A stretch of DNA of 64,000 nucleotides from Rufibacter sediminis (GCF_014269285.1 NZ_JACOAF010000058.1:5269-69268); one strand, 5' to 3'; counted from the first letter of the stretch, positions 27,264 through 35,928 are shown. Notes: generated from the letters alone by a model not told the origin. Numbers and translations are program-made.

Positions 27264-28307
27264 TTACTTCGGGTAAAAAGGAGGCAAGGGGTTGAGCTTG
27301 GTGTTCTGCCGTTGGTGCCAGTACGGGTAAATGGGAGGCGCTTCACTGGCGGCATCCAGTCGCTTGATCTGCTCCATCGTCAGGTTCCAGCCCACGGCAC
27401 CCAGGTTTTGCTTGAGCTGTTCCTCGTTTCGGGCACCAATGATAATACTGGAGACGGTAGGCCGCTGTAAAAGCCAGTTCAGGGAGATTTGCGCCACGGT
27501 TTTGCCCGTCTCGGCGGCTATCTCATCCAAGACATCCAGAATGTTGTAGAAAAGTTCTTCCGGTACCACGGCTTCGGGCACGGGGCTGCCGCCCTGCGCC
27601 ACACGGCTGTCCTGGGGCAACGGCTGGCCTCGGCGGTATTTTCCGCCTAAACGCCCGGCCGCCAGCGGAGACCAGATGATGCTGCCCACGTTCTGGTCCA
27701 AGCCCAGAGGCATCAGTTCCCATTCATACTCGCGGTTAGTGAGCGAATAGTACACCTGATGCGCCACGTAGCGGTTCCAGCCATATTTCTCTGATACGGC
27801 CAGGGATTTCATCAGGTGCCAGCCCGAAAAGTTGGAGGCGGCAATGTAGCGCACCTTGCCGCTTTGCACCAGGTCATCCAGGGTGCGCAGGGTTTCCTCC
27901 ACGGGCGTGTTCCCGTCGAAGCCGTGCATGTGGTACAGGTCAATGTAGTCGGTGTTGAGGCGTTTCAGGCTGCCCTCCACCTGCCGCAGCAAATGAAACC
28001 GCGACGAACCCTGGTTGTTTGGGCCTTCACCGAAGGGGAAAGTGCCTTTGGTGGAGATCAGGACTTCCTGCCTTCTTCCTTCTAGCGCCTTGCCCAGAAT
28101 TTCCTCCGCCATCCCTTGTGAGTAGATATCGGCGGTGTCAAAGAAGTTGACCCCGGCCTCAAGGCAGAGATCGATCATGCGGGTGGCTTCCTCCACCTGG
28201 GTGCTTCCCCAGGCCTTGAAGAACTCACCGCCCCCGCCAAAAGTAGCCGTCCCGAAGCTGAGCACCGGCACCTGCAAACCAGATGCTCCCAATTGTCTGT
28301 ATTCCAT
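27264..28307 (-). CDS. aldo/keto reductase
   Basis: A 347-residue NADPH-dependent aldo/keto reductase. The catalytic tetrad can be read: Asp and Tyr in FFDTADIYSQG, Lys in LISTKG and His in LYHMHGFD. The NADPH-binding end GARNEEQLKQNLGAVGW is present. It belongs to the YghZ/YdjG/PhnB-like group that acts on short aldehydes and ketones; the physiological substrate is unknown. It is a single gene with hairpins at both sides (27185-27242 and 28456-28501). Confidence 0.9.
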   Translation of the reverse strand: MEYRQLGASGLQVPVLSFGTATFGGGGEFFKAWGSTQVEEATRMIDLCLEAGVNFFDTADIYSQGMAEEILGKALEGRRQEVLISTKGTFPFGEGPNNQGSSRFHLLRQVEGSLKRLNTDYIDLYHMHGFDGNTPVEETLRTLDDLVQSGKVRYIAASNFSGWHLMKSLAVSEKYGWNRYVAHQVYYSLTNREYEWELMPLGLDQNVGSIIWSPLAAGRLGGKYRRGQPLPQDSRVAQGGSPVPEAVVPEELFYNILDVLDEIAAETGKTVAQISLNWLLQRPTVSSIIIGARNEEQLKQNLGAVGWNLTMEQIKRLDAASEAPPIYPYWHQRQNTKLNPLPPFYPK

Positions 28308-28455
28308 GTTCCTGCTGTTGGATTGAATGTCTACAAACGATGCTTTACGTGATTGGGTTAGCGAAGAGAGACCTGTAAACGGTAATCAGCGCCTCATGAA
28401 GCCCGGAGGAAAAGCCGTAGCGGAAAATTTTCAGTAGGGCAGGAGCTGGCAGCAA

Positions 28456-28501
28456 AAAGCCTTTTGGGCCTGTTTTCTGAAAAACAGGCCCAAAAGGCTT
28501 T
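28456..28501. terminator. perfect hairpin after pfkA; palindrome family copy 7
   Basis: A perfect 21-bp stem (28456-28476 with 28481-28501) around the loop CTGA. The centre is a perfect family member and the outer AAAGCC/GGCTTT gives it terminator-like ends. It lies 26 nt past the pfkA stop. Confidence 0.85.
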
Positions 28502-28527
28502 CAATTAGGTGCTCAGAAAAGCGCGGG

Positions 28528-29499
28528 TTACACGCTCAGGACTTCCACCAGTTTGAGGAAACTCTCGCTGATCGGCTTTTTCTTGGTGATGGTGTCATGG
28601 AAAGGCGTGTACACAATCTCGCCGTTCATCACGCCCACCATTTCGTTGGCGCGGCCAGCAATGAGGCCTTCCACGGCGGCCATGCCCATCTGGCTGCTCA
28701 GCAAACGGTCGGCGGCCGTTGGGGTGCCCCCGCGTTGCACGTGCCCGATGATGGTCACCTTGGCGTCCATCTGCGGCAGGGCTTGTTTCACCTTGGCGGC
28801 AATCTCAGTGGCTCCGCCTTCTTCGTCGCCCTCAGCCACAATAATAATGAACGAGGTTTTGGAACGGCGCCAGCCTTGCTGCAGGGTCTCAATCACTTCA
28901 GACATGGACGTAATGGTCTCCGGGATCATCACCATTTCGGCTCCGCCGCCAATGGCGCAGGGCAAGGCAATGTAACCCGAGTCACGGCCCATCACTTCCA
29001 CGAAGAACACGCGCTCATGGCTGTCTGCGGTGTCTCTGATCTTGTCAATGGCGTCCAGGGCGGTATTCACCGCGGTGTCATAGCCAATGGTGTAGTCGGT
29101 GCCGTACAGATCGTTGTCAATGGTGCCGGGGGCCCCGATGATGGGAATGCCGTACTCTTCATAGAAGACCTTGGCGCCGGTAAAGGTCCCGTTCCCGCCG
29201 ATGGCTACAATGCCCTCAATCCCGAATTTGGATATCTGCTCGAAGGCGCGTTTCCGGCCCTCCGGCGTCTGGAACTCCAGGCAGCGCGCCGATTTCAGGA
29301 TGGTACCGCCTTTTTGGATAATATTGCTCACGGAGTGGGAGAACAACCGGTAGATTTCCCCCTGGATCATGCCGTTGTAGCCACGACCAATTCCGTATAC
29401 TTCTAATTTATGGTAAACCGCCGTCCGCACAACCGCGCGTATACAGGCATTCATTCCCGGGGCATCTCCCCCAGACGTAAAAACAGCTATTTTCTTCAT
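28528..29499 (-). CDS. pfkA: ATP-dependent 6-phosphofructokinase
   Basis: A 323-residue enzyme converting fructose 6-phosphate to fructose 1,6-bisphosphate with ATP, the committed step of glycolysis. ATP-site motifs SGGDAPGMNACIRA and GNGTFTGA, the catalytic PGTIDNDLYGTDYTIGYDTA, the substrate motif VMGRDSGYIAL and HVQRGGTPTAADR are all present. The glycine in GGNGTFTGA at the usual ATP-specific position suggests ATP rather than pyrophosphate. The ATG at 29499 was chosen over an in-frame start at 29523, since the extra 8 residues would fall between promoter and family start. A promoter lies at 29521-29550. Confidence 0.95.
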   Translation of the reverse strand: MKKIAVFTSGGDAPGMNACIRAVVRTAVYHKLEVYGIGRGYNGMIQGEIYRLFSHSVSNIIQKGGTILKSARCLEFQTPEGRKRAFEQISKFGIEGIVAIGGNGTFTGAKVFYEEYGIPIIGAPGTIDNDLYGTDYTIGYDTAVNTALDAIDKIRDTADSHERVFFVEVMGRDSGYIALPCAIGGGAEMVMIPETITSMSEVIETLQQGWRRSKTSFIIIVAEGDEEGGATEIAAKVKQALPQMDAKVTIIGHVQRGGTPTAADRLLSSQMGMAAVEGLIAGRANEMVGVMNGEIVYTPFHDTITKKKPISESFLKLVEVLSV

Positions 29500-29520
29500 C
29501 TTAACATCTAAAACGAGCCG

Positions 29521-29550
29521 CAAAGTAAGGCATTACCTAAGAAAACTCAA
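29521..29550 (-). promoter_or_regulatory. promoter of pfkA
   Basis: Read on the minus strand: TTG (29550-29548), a 19-nt spacer, TTACTTTG (29528-29521). The core CTTACTTTGCGGCTCG is identical to that in front of the DUF2461 gene. The predicted leader is about 15 nt. Confidence 0.6.
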
Positions 29551-29800
29551 GCTTTTTTGCTGGCTTCCGCGCTAAATACCCGCATAAAGGGCTCGCCAGG
29601 GTTGCCGCGTTTATGCGCTACTTTTACAAAGATGTACGATTAAAAGACCCGGATAGAAAAATATAAATACTTTTCGCTGATTGGTACATCGATTTTTCTC
29701 AAAAACGCGTAATTTATATACTGAAAAAAGCATGGTGCAAAATTTGGGCAAGCGCCGTGCCACCGCAGGAAAAAACATCCACCATCAATCATCTACCTCT

Positions 29801-30232
29801 ATGTTTTCAATTTTTGAGAGTGAAGAAACAAAACGGCTTAAAAGCCACATTGTTAACCTGGGCGCTTTGGCTAAAATTGATGGGCATATTGATTCAGCGG
29901 AGATGGAGCATATCATCTCCATTGGTGAGCGCAAGGGAATGCGTGCGCAGGATGTAAGGGCCCTGCTGGCCAACTGCGGCAGCGTAAAGCTCACCATGCC
30001 TAACAATGACATTGACCGCTTTGATCAGATCTACGACCTGGTGGAGATGATGCTCGCCGATGGCATTGTGGACGACAGCGAGATGGAGTTCTGCATTGAC
30101 ATCGCCACCAAGATGGGCTTCCGGAAGGCCGTGGTTGGGGTGCTGGTGAAGAAAATCACCACCGGGGTGAAAGACGGCCTCACCCGCGAGGAAATCAAGA
30201 ACGAAGCCATCCATTTCCTGGAGCTCCAATAA
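29801..30232 (+). CDS. TerB-like tellurite-resistance-fold protein
   Basis: A 143-residue all-helical protein resembling the TerB family: LGALAKIDGHIDSAEMEHIISIGERKG in the first half and a second DGIVDDSEMEFCIDIATKMGF unit. In TerB domains the paired acidic D-G-x-(V/I)-x-x-x-E motifs bind metal ions, and both copies are present here. TerB proteins act in stress responses at the membrane; the exact role is unknown. I chose the ATG at 29801 because an upstream frame from 29681 adds 40 low-information residues. It is divergent from pfkA and ends 11 nt from the convergent lipoprotein gene, with no terminator between. Confidence 0.75.
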   Translation: MFSIFESEETKRLKSHIVNLGALAKIDGHIDSAEMEHIISIGERKGMRAQDVRALLANCGSVKLTMPNNDIDRFDQIYDLVEMMLADGIVDDSEMEFCIDIATKMGFRKAVVGVLVKKITTGVKDGLTREEIKNEAIHFLELQ

Positions 30233-30243
30233 GTTTTTACCCC

Positions 30244-30879
30244 TTAGTCGCCCGTCTCGTATCTCCTGAACTTCCCTTTCTCCCACACATACGTGGCCGT
30301 ATAATTCTCAGCTCCCACGGATATGCCATCCTGCGGCAGCACAATGTCCTTCTGGCGGGTGGCGTAATCATAATACCGGTCCGATTTTTTAGCCAGTGTC
30401 AGGTACTGGATACTTCTCTTTTTCCCCTCCAATTGATACAGCTGATCTCGGGTGAGCAGGTGCTCCTGAAAATCGTCTGCGCTGTTTTTCAGGAAAACGT
30501 AGACAAACACCGAGTCCCGCTCCTGGAGCTGGATCGCGTAGTCTTGCTTTTGGTCGCCGTTAAAATCTGCCTCTATGAAATAAGGTCCCTGTTCTTCCTG
30601 GGGAATACGCGCCAGATCGCCGGAGGTCAGGGCTGGCAACTGCCATAGGCCATGCGTCCGGTCCAGGTGGACCTCCAGTTCGGCGGGGAGCTGCTGTTTC
30701 ACATCCAGCGGCAGGGTAGTGGTGGCGGTTCCGTCAATGCGAGTATTACTCACCGAGTCTACTACTTGGTCAAGGGCGGCCGTGTCTGCGGCTGGAGTGG
30801 TGGTAGCGAGCGTTTCTTGGGCCTTTTCCGGAGAACAGCCCCAAAGCAGGGGAGCAACTAAATAGAGAATACGTTTCAT
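30244..30879 (-). CDS. putative lipoprotein of unknown function
   Basis: A 211-residue protein with a short lipoprotein signal peptide (VAPLLWGCS, lipobox cysteine at about 15). A Ser/Thr/Ala-rich linker leads to a C-terminal domain (about 100-211) containing EADFNGDQKQDYAIQLQERD, like the calcium-binding turn of FG-GAP/VCBS repeats. I do not recognise the family. It probably sits in the periplasm or outer membrane. It is a single gene, followed upstream by palindrome copy 8 and the SLC13 transporter gene on the same strand. Confidence 0.72.
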   Translation of the reverse strand: MKRILYLVAPLLWGCSPEKAQETLATTTPAADTAALDQVVDSVSNTRIDGTATTTLPLDVKQQLPAELEVHLDRTHGLWQLPALTSGDLARIPQEEQGPYFIEADFNGDQKQDYAIQLQERDSVFVYVFLKNSADDFQEHLLTRDQLYQLEGKKRSIQYLTLAKKSDRYYDYATRQKDIVLPQDGISVGAENYTATYVWEKGKFRRYETGD

Positions 30880-30943
30880 GCGTAAACAAAAGGGTGTTCT
30901 CTTTGTACGCAGGCAACTTGGTTCTGGCTGCCCCAGGCGGTTT

Positions 30944-30980
30944 GGTTTTGGGCTTGTTTTCTGAAATCAGGGTCTAAACC
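30944..30980. repeat. intergenic palindrome family, copy 8
   Basis: GGTTTTGGGCTTGTTTT with right arm AAATCAGGGTCTAAACC; degenerate. It overlaps the last codons of the transporter gene and lies upstream of the lipoprotein gene. Confidence 0.5.
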
Positions 30981-32740
30981 GTTTTCATCGGCCAGAAGAT
31001 GGGCACCATGATCAGGATGAGGATTACCAGCAACAGGGTAAGGCCTGAGCCTATTTTAAGGAAGTCTTTGAACGAATATTTACCAGGGCCATACACCAGA
31101 ATACAGGAAGGTTCAAACGGTGTGACCAGCGAAACCGAGGCTGACAGCATGATGGCGATGGCGAACGTGCGCGGATTGGCATCCAGCTGTAAGGCCGTTT
31201 GCAGCGCCACCGGCAATACCACCAACGCCGCCGCCGCATTGGACATGGGCTGAGTCAGGAAGACGGTGAGCAGCACGAAACCGGCCAGAATCACGATGGT
31301 TCCGAAGGGTTCCAGTAAATTAACGATCCCGTTGGCCAGAAACTTGTCAGCGCCGGTGTTCTCCATGGCCATCCCGAAGGCCGTCATCCCGCCAATCAAA
31401 ATCAGAAGGCGCCAGTCAATCACTTGGTAGGCGCGGTCCGTGGAGATGCACTTGAAGAGCACGCTCAGCACGGCGGCCCCCAGAAAACAGATGGAGAGCG
31501 GTAACAGATTCAAGCTGCCCAAAAGAATGGCTACAATGAAGAAAGACAGGGTCAGAATGCCTTTGCGCTCCTTGAAGAGAATGGGTTTAAATTCGTCCAA
31601 TACTGCCAGGTGCTGGTTCGTTTTGAGGTATTCCAGGCGTTCCGCCGATCCCTGCACCAGCAGCAAATCTCCTAACTGCAGCTGCACATCCCCAATCTTG
31701 GTTCTGATGGTTTCGCCCTGGCGGGAGACGGCCAGCACCACCAGCCCAAACCGCCGGAGGAACTCAATCTGCTTGATGGTATTCTTCAACAGATCAGACT
31801 TACCGGTGATCAGGATCTCTGCTAAACGAATGTCGCCGCCCACCAGGTCATCCTCCACAATCACATCGGCCAGAATCTGAATGCCCTTGGTTTCCTTCAC
31901 CTTGATGAGGTCCTCAATCTCGCCCTCCACCAGCAGCACATCGTTGGTTCTGATGCGGGTGCGGTAGTCCGGCAAAAAGTTTTCCTTGCTCCGGATGATG
32001 TTCAGAATCCGGAAACCCATCTTGGAAAGGTCTGAGGTGAACGCCACCTGCCCAATCAGAGGGGAATCTTCCTGGACAATGATCTCAGTGAGGTAAGTTT
32101 TGATGTTGTAGCGGGTGGTGAGGCCCTGCGGCGCGTTATTGGGCAGCATGCGCTTGCCAATGGTCATCATGTACGCGATGCCCACCACAAAAATGATCAT
32201 CCCCACGCCGCTGAATTCAAAGAAGCCGAACGGCTCATATCCCGCCTTGGTCATGTACCCGCTCACGGCCACGTTGGTGGAAGTGCCGATGAGCGTACAC
32301 GTACCGCCCAGAATGGAGGCATACGCCAAAGGCATGAGGTATTTGGAGCTGCTGGTGCGCATTTTCTTGGCCACCCCCACAATGGGCGTCACAAAGAGGG
32401 CCGTCACCGTGGTGTTATTCATGAACGCCGACACCAGCCCCGGGAAGAACATGATGAAAAACAGCAGGATGTTGGGCCTGTGCCCAGCGTGCCGCATGAG
32501 CCAGTTGACCAGGAAATCGAGAATACCCGTGTCTTCCAGCGCCGCGCTCAGCACAAAGATAGAGGCTAGAATGATGATGAAGTCACTGCTGAACCCGGCA
32601 AAGGCCTCGGCCGGAGTGATGATCTGAAAACTGGTCAGGATGATCAGCAGGATAAGGGTGACCACGTCAACCGACAGTTTCTCTGAGGCGAACAGGGCAA
32701 CGGCAGCCAGGAGTAAGAACAGAACTAAGGCTATCTCCAT
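30974..32740 (-). CDS. SLC13-family anion transporter with two RCK_C (TrkA-C) domains
   Basis: A 588-residue inner-membrane protein. About ten membrane segments are split around a cytosolic insert (about 205-380) with two RCK_C-like domains (the EDSPLIGQVAFTSDLSKMGFRILNIIR and LLVQGSAERLEYLKTN regions). The transporter motif TLIGTSTNVAVSGYM, NNTTVTALFVTPIVG and the late MSNAAAALVV are typical of the SLC13/DASS (divalent anion:sodium symporter) group, which carries sulfate or dicarboxylates. The RCK_C domains suggest control by a cytosolic ligand. The substrate is not determined by the sequence. Confidence 0.87.
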   Translation of the reverse strand: MEIALVLFLLLAAVALFASEKLSVDVVTLILLIILTSFQIITPAEAFAGFSSDFIIILASIFVLSAALEDTGILDFLVNWLMRHAGHRPNILLFFIMFFPGLVSAFMNNTTVTALFVTPIVGVAKKMRTSSSKYLMPLAYASILGGTCTLIGTSTNVAVSGYMTKAGYEPFGFFEFSGVGMIIFVVGIAYMMTIGKRMLPNNAPQGLTTRYNIKTYLTEIIVQEDSPLIGQVAFTSDLSKMGFRILNIIRSKENFLPDYRTRIRTNDVLLVEGEIEDLIKVKETKGIQILADVIVEDDLVGGDIRLAEILITGKSDLLKNTIKQIEFLRRFGLVVLAVSRQGETIRTKIGDVQLQLGDLLLVQGSAERLEYLKTNQHLAVLDEFKPILFKERKGILTLSFFIVAILLGSLNLLPLSICFLGAAVLSVLFKCISTDRAYQVIDWRLLILIGGMTAFGMAMENTGADKFLANGIVNLLEPFGTIVILAGFVLLTVFLTQPMSNAAAALVVLPVALQTALQLDANPRTFAIAIMLSASVSLVTPFEPSCILVYGPGKYSFKDFLKIGSGLTLLLVILILIMVPIFWPMKTV

Positions 32741-32870
32741 GTGGTGGGCACCAGGTTAAACGTGAAAGCGGGATTTATAGAAATGGGGGTCAAAACAGCG
32801 GAATAAGCTTTTACTGATTCGTGTCTTGTACTGCAACGGGGTATAAAAGGTTCAAGAATCTACTGGTACT

Positions 32871-32906
32871 GTTTTGGGGTTCTTTTAGTGAAAAGAGGTT
32901 AAAAGC
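32871..32906. repeat. intergenic palindrome family, copy 9 (overlaps a gene end)
   Basis: GTTTTGGGGTTCTTTT with right arm AAAAGAGGTTAAAAGC. The right arm includes the stop codon and last codons of the aminotransferase gene, one of two copies that reach into coding sequence (the other is copy 8). Confidence 0.55.
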
Positions 32907-34092
32907 GCACTTCTTCTTGGATGGCGGCCAGAATGATGTCACAGGCCTCGTCAATCTCAGGGAAAGTGATGGTGAGGGGCGGGGCAATGCGCATGGATTT
33001 GTCACAGAACAGGAACCAGTCAGTGAGGGCACCTTTCAGAATGGCGTTGTCAATGATGGGTTTCAGAATGTCAAACGATTCAAACTCTACGGCCATCATC
33101 AAGCCCAGATTCCTGATTTCCCGGATGGCCGGGTGCACCAGCCGTTCCTTGAACCGGGCCGCCTTGGCACCCACCTGGGCCAACAGCCCTTCCTCCTGAA
33201 TCACCTGGAGCGTGGCGAGCGATGCCGCGCACGAAACCGGGTGCCCGCCAAAGGTGGTGATATGGCCCAGCATAGGGTCATTTTTGAGGGAATGCATGAT
33301 CTCCTGCCGCGAGATGAACGCTCCGATGGGCATTCCGCCGCCCATGCCTTTGGCGCAGGTGAGAATATCGGGCACCACGCCAAACTGCTCAAAGGCCCAG
33401 AAAGTGCCGGTGCGGCCAAAACCACTCTGAATCTCGTCCAGAATAAGCAAGGCACCCACTTCTTTACAACGCTTCCGAAGAGCCTGCATATAATCAACGG
33501 ATGGGACCCGAACCCCGGCTTCGCCCTGTACCGTCTCCAGAATGACGGCAGCGGTCCGACGGGTAATCTGCGCCAGATCTGCCTCCTGATCATGGCGGAT
33601 GTGCCGCACATCCGGCAGAAGGGGCCGGAAAGCGCGCTTAAAGCTCTCGGAGCCATTCAAGGAAAGCGAGCCCTGGGTAGAGCCGTGGTAGGCGTTCTCA
33701 AAGGCAATCAGCTCCGTGCGCCCCGTGAAGCGTTTGGCCACTTTGCAGGCCCCTTCCACCGCTTCGCTGCCCGAAGACACAAAATAGACGTTGTCCAGCC
33801 CGGCCGGTAGAGTTTGCGCCAGCGCGTGGGCCAACTGGGCGGGGGGCGCTTGCACAATCTCGCCATACACCATCAGGTGTAGGTATTTGTCTATTTGCCC
33901 CTGAATTGCGGCTATGACTCTGGGGTGCCGATGGCCTACGTTGCTCACCCCAATCCCCGCGATCATGTCCAGGTAGCGCTCCCCGTTGGGGCCGTACATG
34001 TACACGCCCTCGGCTCGCTCTACTTCTAACAGCAATGGGAAATCGGTGGTCTGGGCCTGGTGTTGCAGGAAAAGCTGACGGGGAGAAAGCAT
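32899..34092 (-). CDS. class III (PLP-dependent) aminotransferase, ornithine/acetylornithine-type
   Basis: A 397-residue fold-type I aminotransferase. The DEIQSGFGRTG block (aspartate contacting the PLP ring) and the PLP lysine in CAKGMGGGMPIGA are present. SSGSEAVEGACKVAKRFTGR binds the phosphate, and ITTFGGHPVSCAASLATL is conserved. The family uses 2-oxoglutarate or pyruvate as acceptor; the amino donor could be ornithine, acetylornithine, lysine or GABA. I chose the ATG at 34092: the frame stays open to 34362, but that part covers palindromes and has no family sequence. Confidence 0.87.
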   Translation of the reverse strand: MLSPRQLFLQHQAQTTDFPLLLEVERAEGVYMYGPNGERYLDMIAGIGVSNVGHRHPRVIAAIQGQIDKYLHLMVYGEIVQAPPAQLAHALAQTLPAGLDNVYFVSSGSEAVEGACKVAKRFTGRTELIAFENAYHGSTQGSLSLNGSESFKRAFRPLLPDVRHIRHDQEADLAQITRRTAAVILETVQGEAGVRVPSVDYMQALRKRCKEVGALLILDEIQSGFGRTGTFWAFEQFGVVPDILTCAKGMGGGMPIGAFISRQEIMHSLKNDPMLGHITTFGGHPVSCAASLATLQVIQEEGLLAQVGAKAARFKERLVHPAIREIRNLGLMMAVEFESFDILKPIIDNAILKGALTDWFLFCDKSMRIAPPLTITFPEIDEACDIILAAIQEEVRF

Positions 34093-34186
34093 AGCGGTCT
34101 GGTTTGTTGCGGGGCAAAGATACGAAGAACTAAATAGAGGACTCCCTTTCATTACCCCTTGGTCACCTAACGTAAATTTGGTTTCC

Positions 34187-34223
34187 TGTTTTAAGGCCGA
34201 TTTCTGGAAAACAGCCCTAAAAC
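34187..34223. repeat. intergenic palindrome family, copy 10
   Basis: TGTTTTAAGGCCGATTTCTG, right arm GAAAACAGCCCTAAAACG; a near-consensus copy about 95 nt upstream of the aminotransferase start. Confidence 0.7.
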
Positions 34224-34279
34224 GCTTCTGGCATGTTTGAAGACCTGAAATATTTTTAATGTTTAAAGAACCATTCACC

Positions 34280-34331
34280 TGCGTTCCATCGGCACTGGGC
34301 CGCATGCGTAGCCCAGTGCCGATGGAACGCA
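34280..34331. repeat. perfect 21-bp inverted repeat
   Basis: Positions 34280-34300 pair perfectly with 34311-34331 around CGCATGCGTA, whose first 8 nt are themselves palindromic. It is GC-rich, unrelated to the palindrome family, and has no T-tract. It could be a cruciform, a protein-binding site or an end of a small mobile repeat. Confidence 0.75.
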
Positions 34332-34362
34332 AGCAGTGGCGATTCAACGAGCAATGACCCAC

Positions 34363-34903
34363 GCTTACTATGGAACAGAGTACAGCAGCGGGGTGGTACC
34401 ATTTATTGAAGAAAAGACTGTCTGAGCGTCAGCGAGTTTCTTTTCTTCATGATTATTTTGGTTAGGTTGAACATCCAGGATCAACCTGACAAACGCGGGC
34501 AGACCGCGGCTCCAGCCCCGAGGCTTGGCAGGACAAAAATGAAGAGCAAAGGCGGATAGGTAATCTGAAAGGCAGTCATGGTCGTTGGTGAGAACACCAA
34601 CAACGGCGGGAAATGGATCAGCAGGTGTAAACATCCCCCTTCGCCCCCTTCAAAGGGGGAATCTCGGCAGTCATAGCAATGCCTATTTTGAGTCTCACGG
34701 CTCACTGAAGTTTCAAACTTCAGCTCATTGTAGATCCAAGTTGGAAACTTGAACCAGTGATAGTTTTAGAACTTAACGGCCCTATTCCTTCAGAGGGAAA
34801 ATCTCTGCTTTAGAGAAGTTTAGTGGTAGTTAAACGAAGTGAAATGATGTGAACAGCACACTGGCAGGTGAAAAACTACAAAGCAAGTCTCGTCTTCAAA
34901 CTC
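34363..34903. other. repeat-rich spacer
   Basis: No credible gene. It holds a hairpin (GTTGGTG-AGAA-CACCAAC, 34584-34600) within a 24-nt sequence that recurs at 44538. It also has a C/G-run hairpin near 34,632-34,660 (CCCCCTTC-AAAGGGGG) and the odd palindrome CTGAAGTTT-C-AAACTTCAG at 34705-34723, followed by CAAGTT-GGA-AACTTG at 34737-34751. Several short frames here are artefacts of these repeats. Confidence 0.6.
34584..34607. repeat. 24-nt repeat, copy A
   Basis: Identical for 24 nt with 44538-44561. The first 17 nt form a 6-7 bp hairpin with loop AGAA. Confidence 0.8.
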
Positions 34904-34942
34904 CTGTTTTCTATCTCTTTTCCTGAAAACACCCTAAAAACA
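34904..34942. repeat. intergenic palindrome family, copy 11
   Basis: CTGTTTTCTATCTCTTTTCC with right arm GAAAACACCCTAAAAAC; degenerate, directly abutting the terminator at 34940-34964. Confidence 0.45.
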
Positions 34943-34964
34943 AAAAGGGAGACTTTCGCCTCCC
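34940..34964 (-). terminator. terminator of the sigma/anti-sigma/Spy-like operon
   Basis: On the minus strand GGGAGGC-GAAA-GTCTCCC is followed by TTTTTG. It lies 23 nt past the stop codon of the last gene. Confidence 0.85.
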
Positions 34965-34986
34965 TCTCCACGCTAAAACTAAATCT

Positions 34987-35442
34987 TTATTTACTCGCCG
35001 TCTGAAGACGTTCCAGTAGCAGCTTGGTGAACTCGCGCTCGGCGCGGTAGAAAAGGGCCAGTTGCTTCGGGCTGATGATGCGCAGGTACTTGTCCATGTA
35101 CTCCTTTTCCAGGTCCAGTTCGCGCTGACGCAGGTCTAAACGGGCTTCCAGGCCGGCCTGAATCTGGTCATCGGAAAGGGCATTCAGGTTCTGTTCTTTG
35201 TAGGGGCGGCTTTTCTGGCGCAGGTCGTTCCGCTTGCGGTCGTGCTCCTGGTAAACGGGCCAGAAACGCTGCGCCTGCTCGCCGGACAGATTGACTTTAT
35301 CAGTGATGAACGCAATTTTGGCCGTCTCTATCTTTTCGATGCGGGCCTTGCGTTCCTCCGGGGTTTCTTTCTTCTGGCCCTGTGCCACCGAGACGGTGCC
35401 GGTGAGCAGAAAAAACAGAAGCATTACGCTTGAAAACTTCAT
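34987..35442 (-). CDS. periplasmic Spy/CpxP-like helical protein
   Basis: A 151-residue protein with a signal peptide (core MLLFFLLTGTVSVAQ, cleavage near residue 21) and a long helical mature part rich in charged residues (RKARIEKIETAKIAFITDKV, LDLRQRELDLEKEYMDKYL, SPKQLALFYRAEREF). This resembles Spy/CpxP and CnrX-like periplasmic proteins, which bind unfolded protein or metal ions. The LSGEQAQRFWPVYQEH segment is a variant of the LTxxQ motif. It is the third gene of an ECF operon, so it is likely a stress-sensing or stress-relieving output. The ATG at 35442 was preferred over an upstream frame at 35502 because of the signal peptide. Confidence 0.75.
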   Translation of the reverse strand: MKFSSVMLLFFLLTGTVSVAQGQKKETPEERKARIEKIETAKIAFITDKVNLSGEQAQRFWPVYQEHDRKRNDLRQKSRPYKEQNLNALSDDQIQAGLEARLDLRQRELDLEKEYMDKYLRIISPKQLALFYRAEREFTKLLLERLQTASK

Positions 35443-35452
35443 TCTTTTAAAA

Positions 35453-35896
35453 TTAACGGTACTCATACTCCTCTTCCAACAACTCTTTGGTTTGCTCCTC
35501 ATTTACATCGGTGGCGCGTACGTCCAGGAACTCCAGCGTCTGGTGCGGCTTCACGGCCGGCACTTCGGCCAGGTCAGCGGTCACCAGGTCTTCATTATTC
35601 AACAGGTAGTGATAGATTTCTTTCTGAGACACCTGGGCCATGACCGTATCCACAGAGGTATCTGGGGAGAAATAATGGGTGATCAGAAAAGACAAGGCAA
35701 ACACCACACCCAACGAGGCACCGGCCACGGCGGTCTTGAACTGCCAGAACCAGGAAGCCGGCGAAACGGTACGCCCTTGGGCATACGCCGTCCGTTCCAT
35801 GATGCGGGTAGGCAAGGCATCAAAGTAATGCTCAGGCACCTGAAAGCCAGGGTCTTTGGGTAAATCTGCCATATCAAACTGCTTTTTCCTATCCAT
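35453..35896 (-). CDS. putative single-span anti-sigma factor
   Basis: A 147-residue protein. A soluble N-terminal part with a PxxYFDALPxRIMER motif (about 18-36) leads to one membrane segment at about 52-74 (TAVAGASLGVVFALSFLITHYF) and an acidic C-terminal tail outside the membrane (LEFLDVRATDVNEEQTKELLEEEYEYR). The order and position (directly after an ECF sigma gene, 32 nt gap) suggest an anti-sigma factor, although no known anti-sigma motif is recognised. It is followed by the Spy-like gene with a 10-nt gap. Confidence 0.65.
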   Translation of the reverse strand: MDRKKQFDMADLPKDPGFQVPEHYFDALPTRIMERTAYAQGRTVSPASWFWQFKTAVAGASLGVVFALSFLITHYFSPDTSVDTVMAQVSQKEIYHYLLNNEDLVTADLAEVPAVKPHQTLEFLDVRATDVNEEQTKELLEEEYEYR

Positions 35897-35928
35897 CTGG
35901 TGGTTAGATGTGTTTTGGGGAGAGAGGT

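Noticed and set aside
29681-29800. upstream extension of the TerB-like gene
   Set aside because: The extra 40 residues have no family sequence and the ATG at 29801 fits the domain start.
32821-33810. 329-codon plus-strand frame antisense to the aminotransferase gene
   Set aside because: It begins in palindrome copy 9 and runs antisense through the PLP motifs of the real gene.
34368-34634. 88-codon minus-strand frame in the repeat-rich spacer
   Set aside because: It translates the 24-nt repeat and neighbouring hairpins; a similar spurious peptide arises at the other repeat copy near 44.5 kb.
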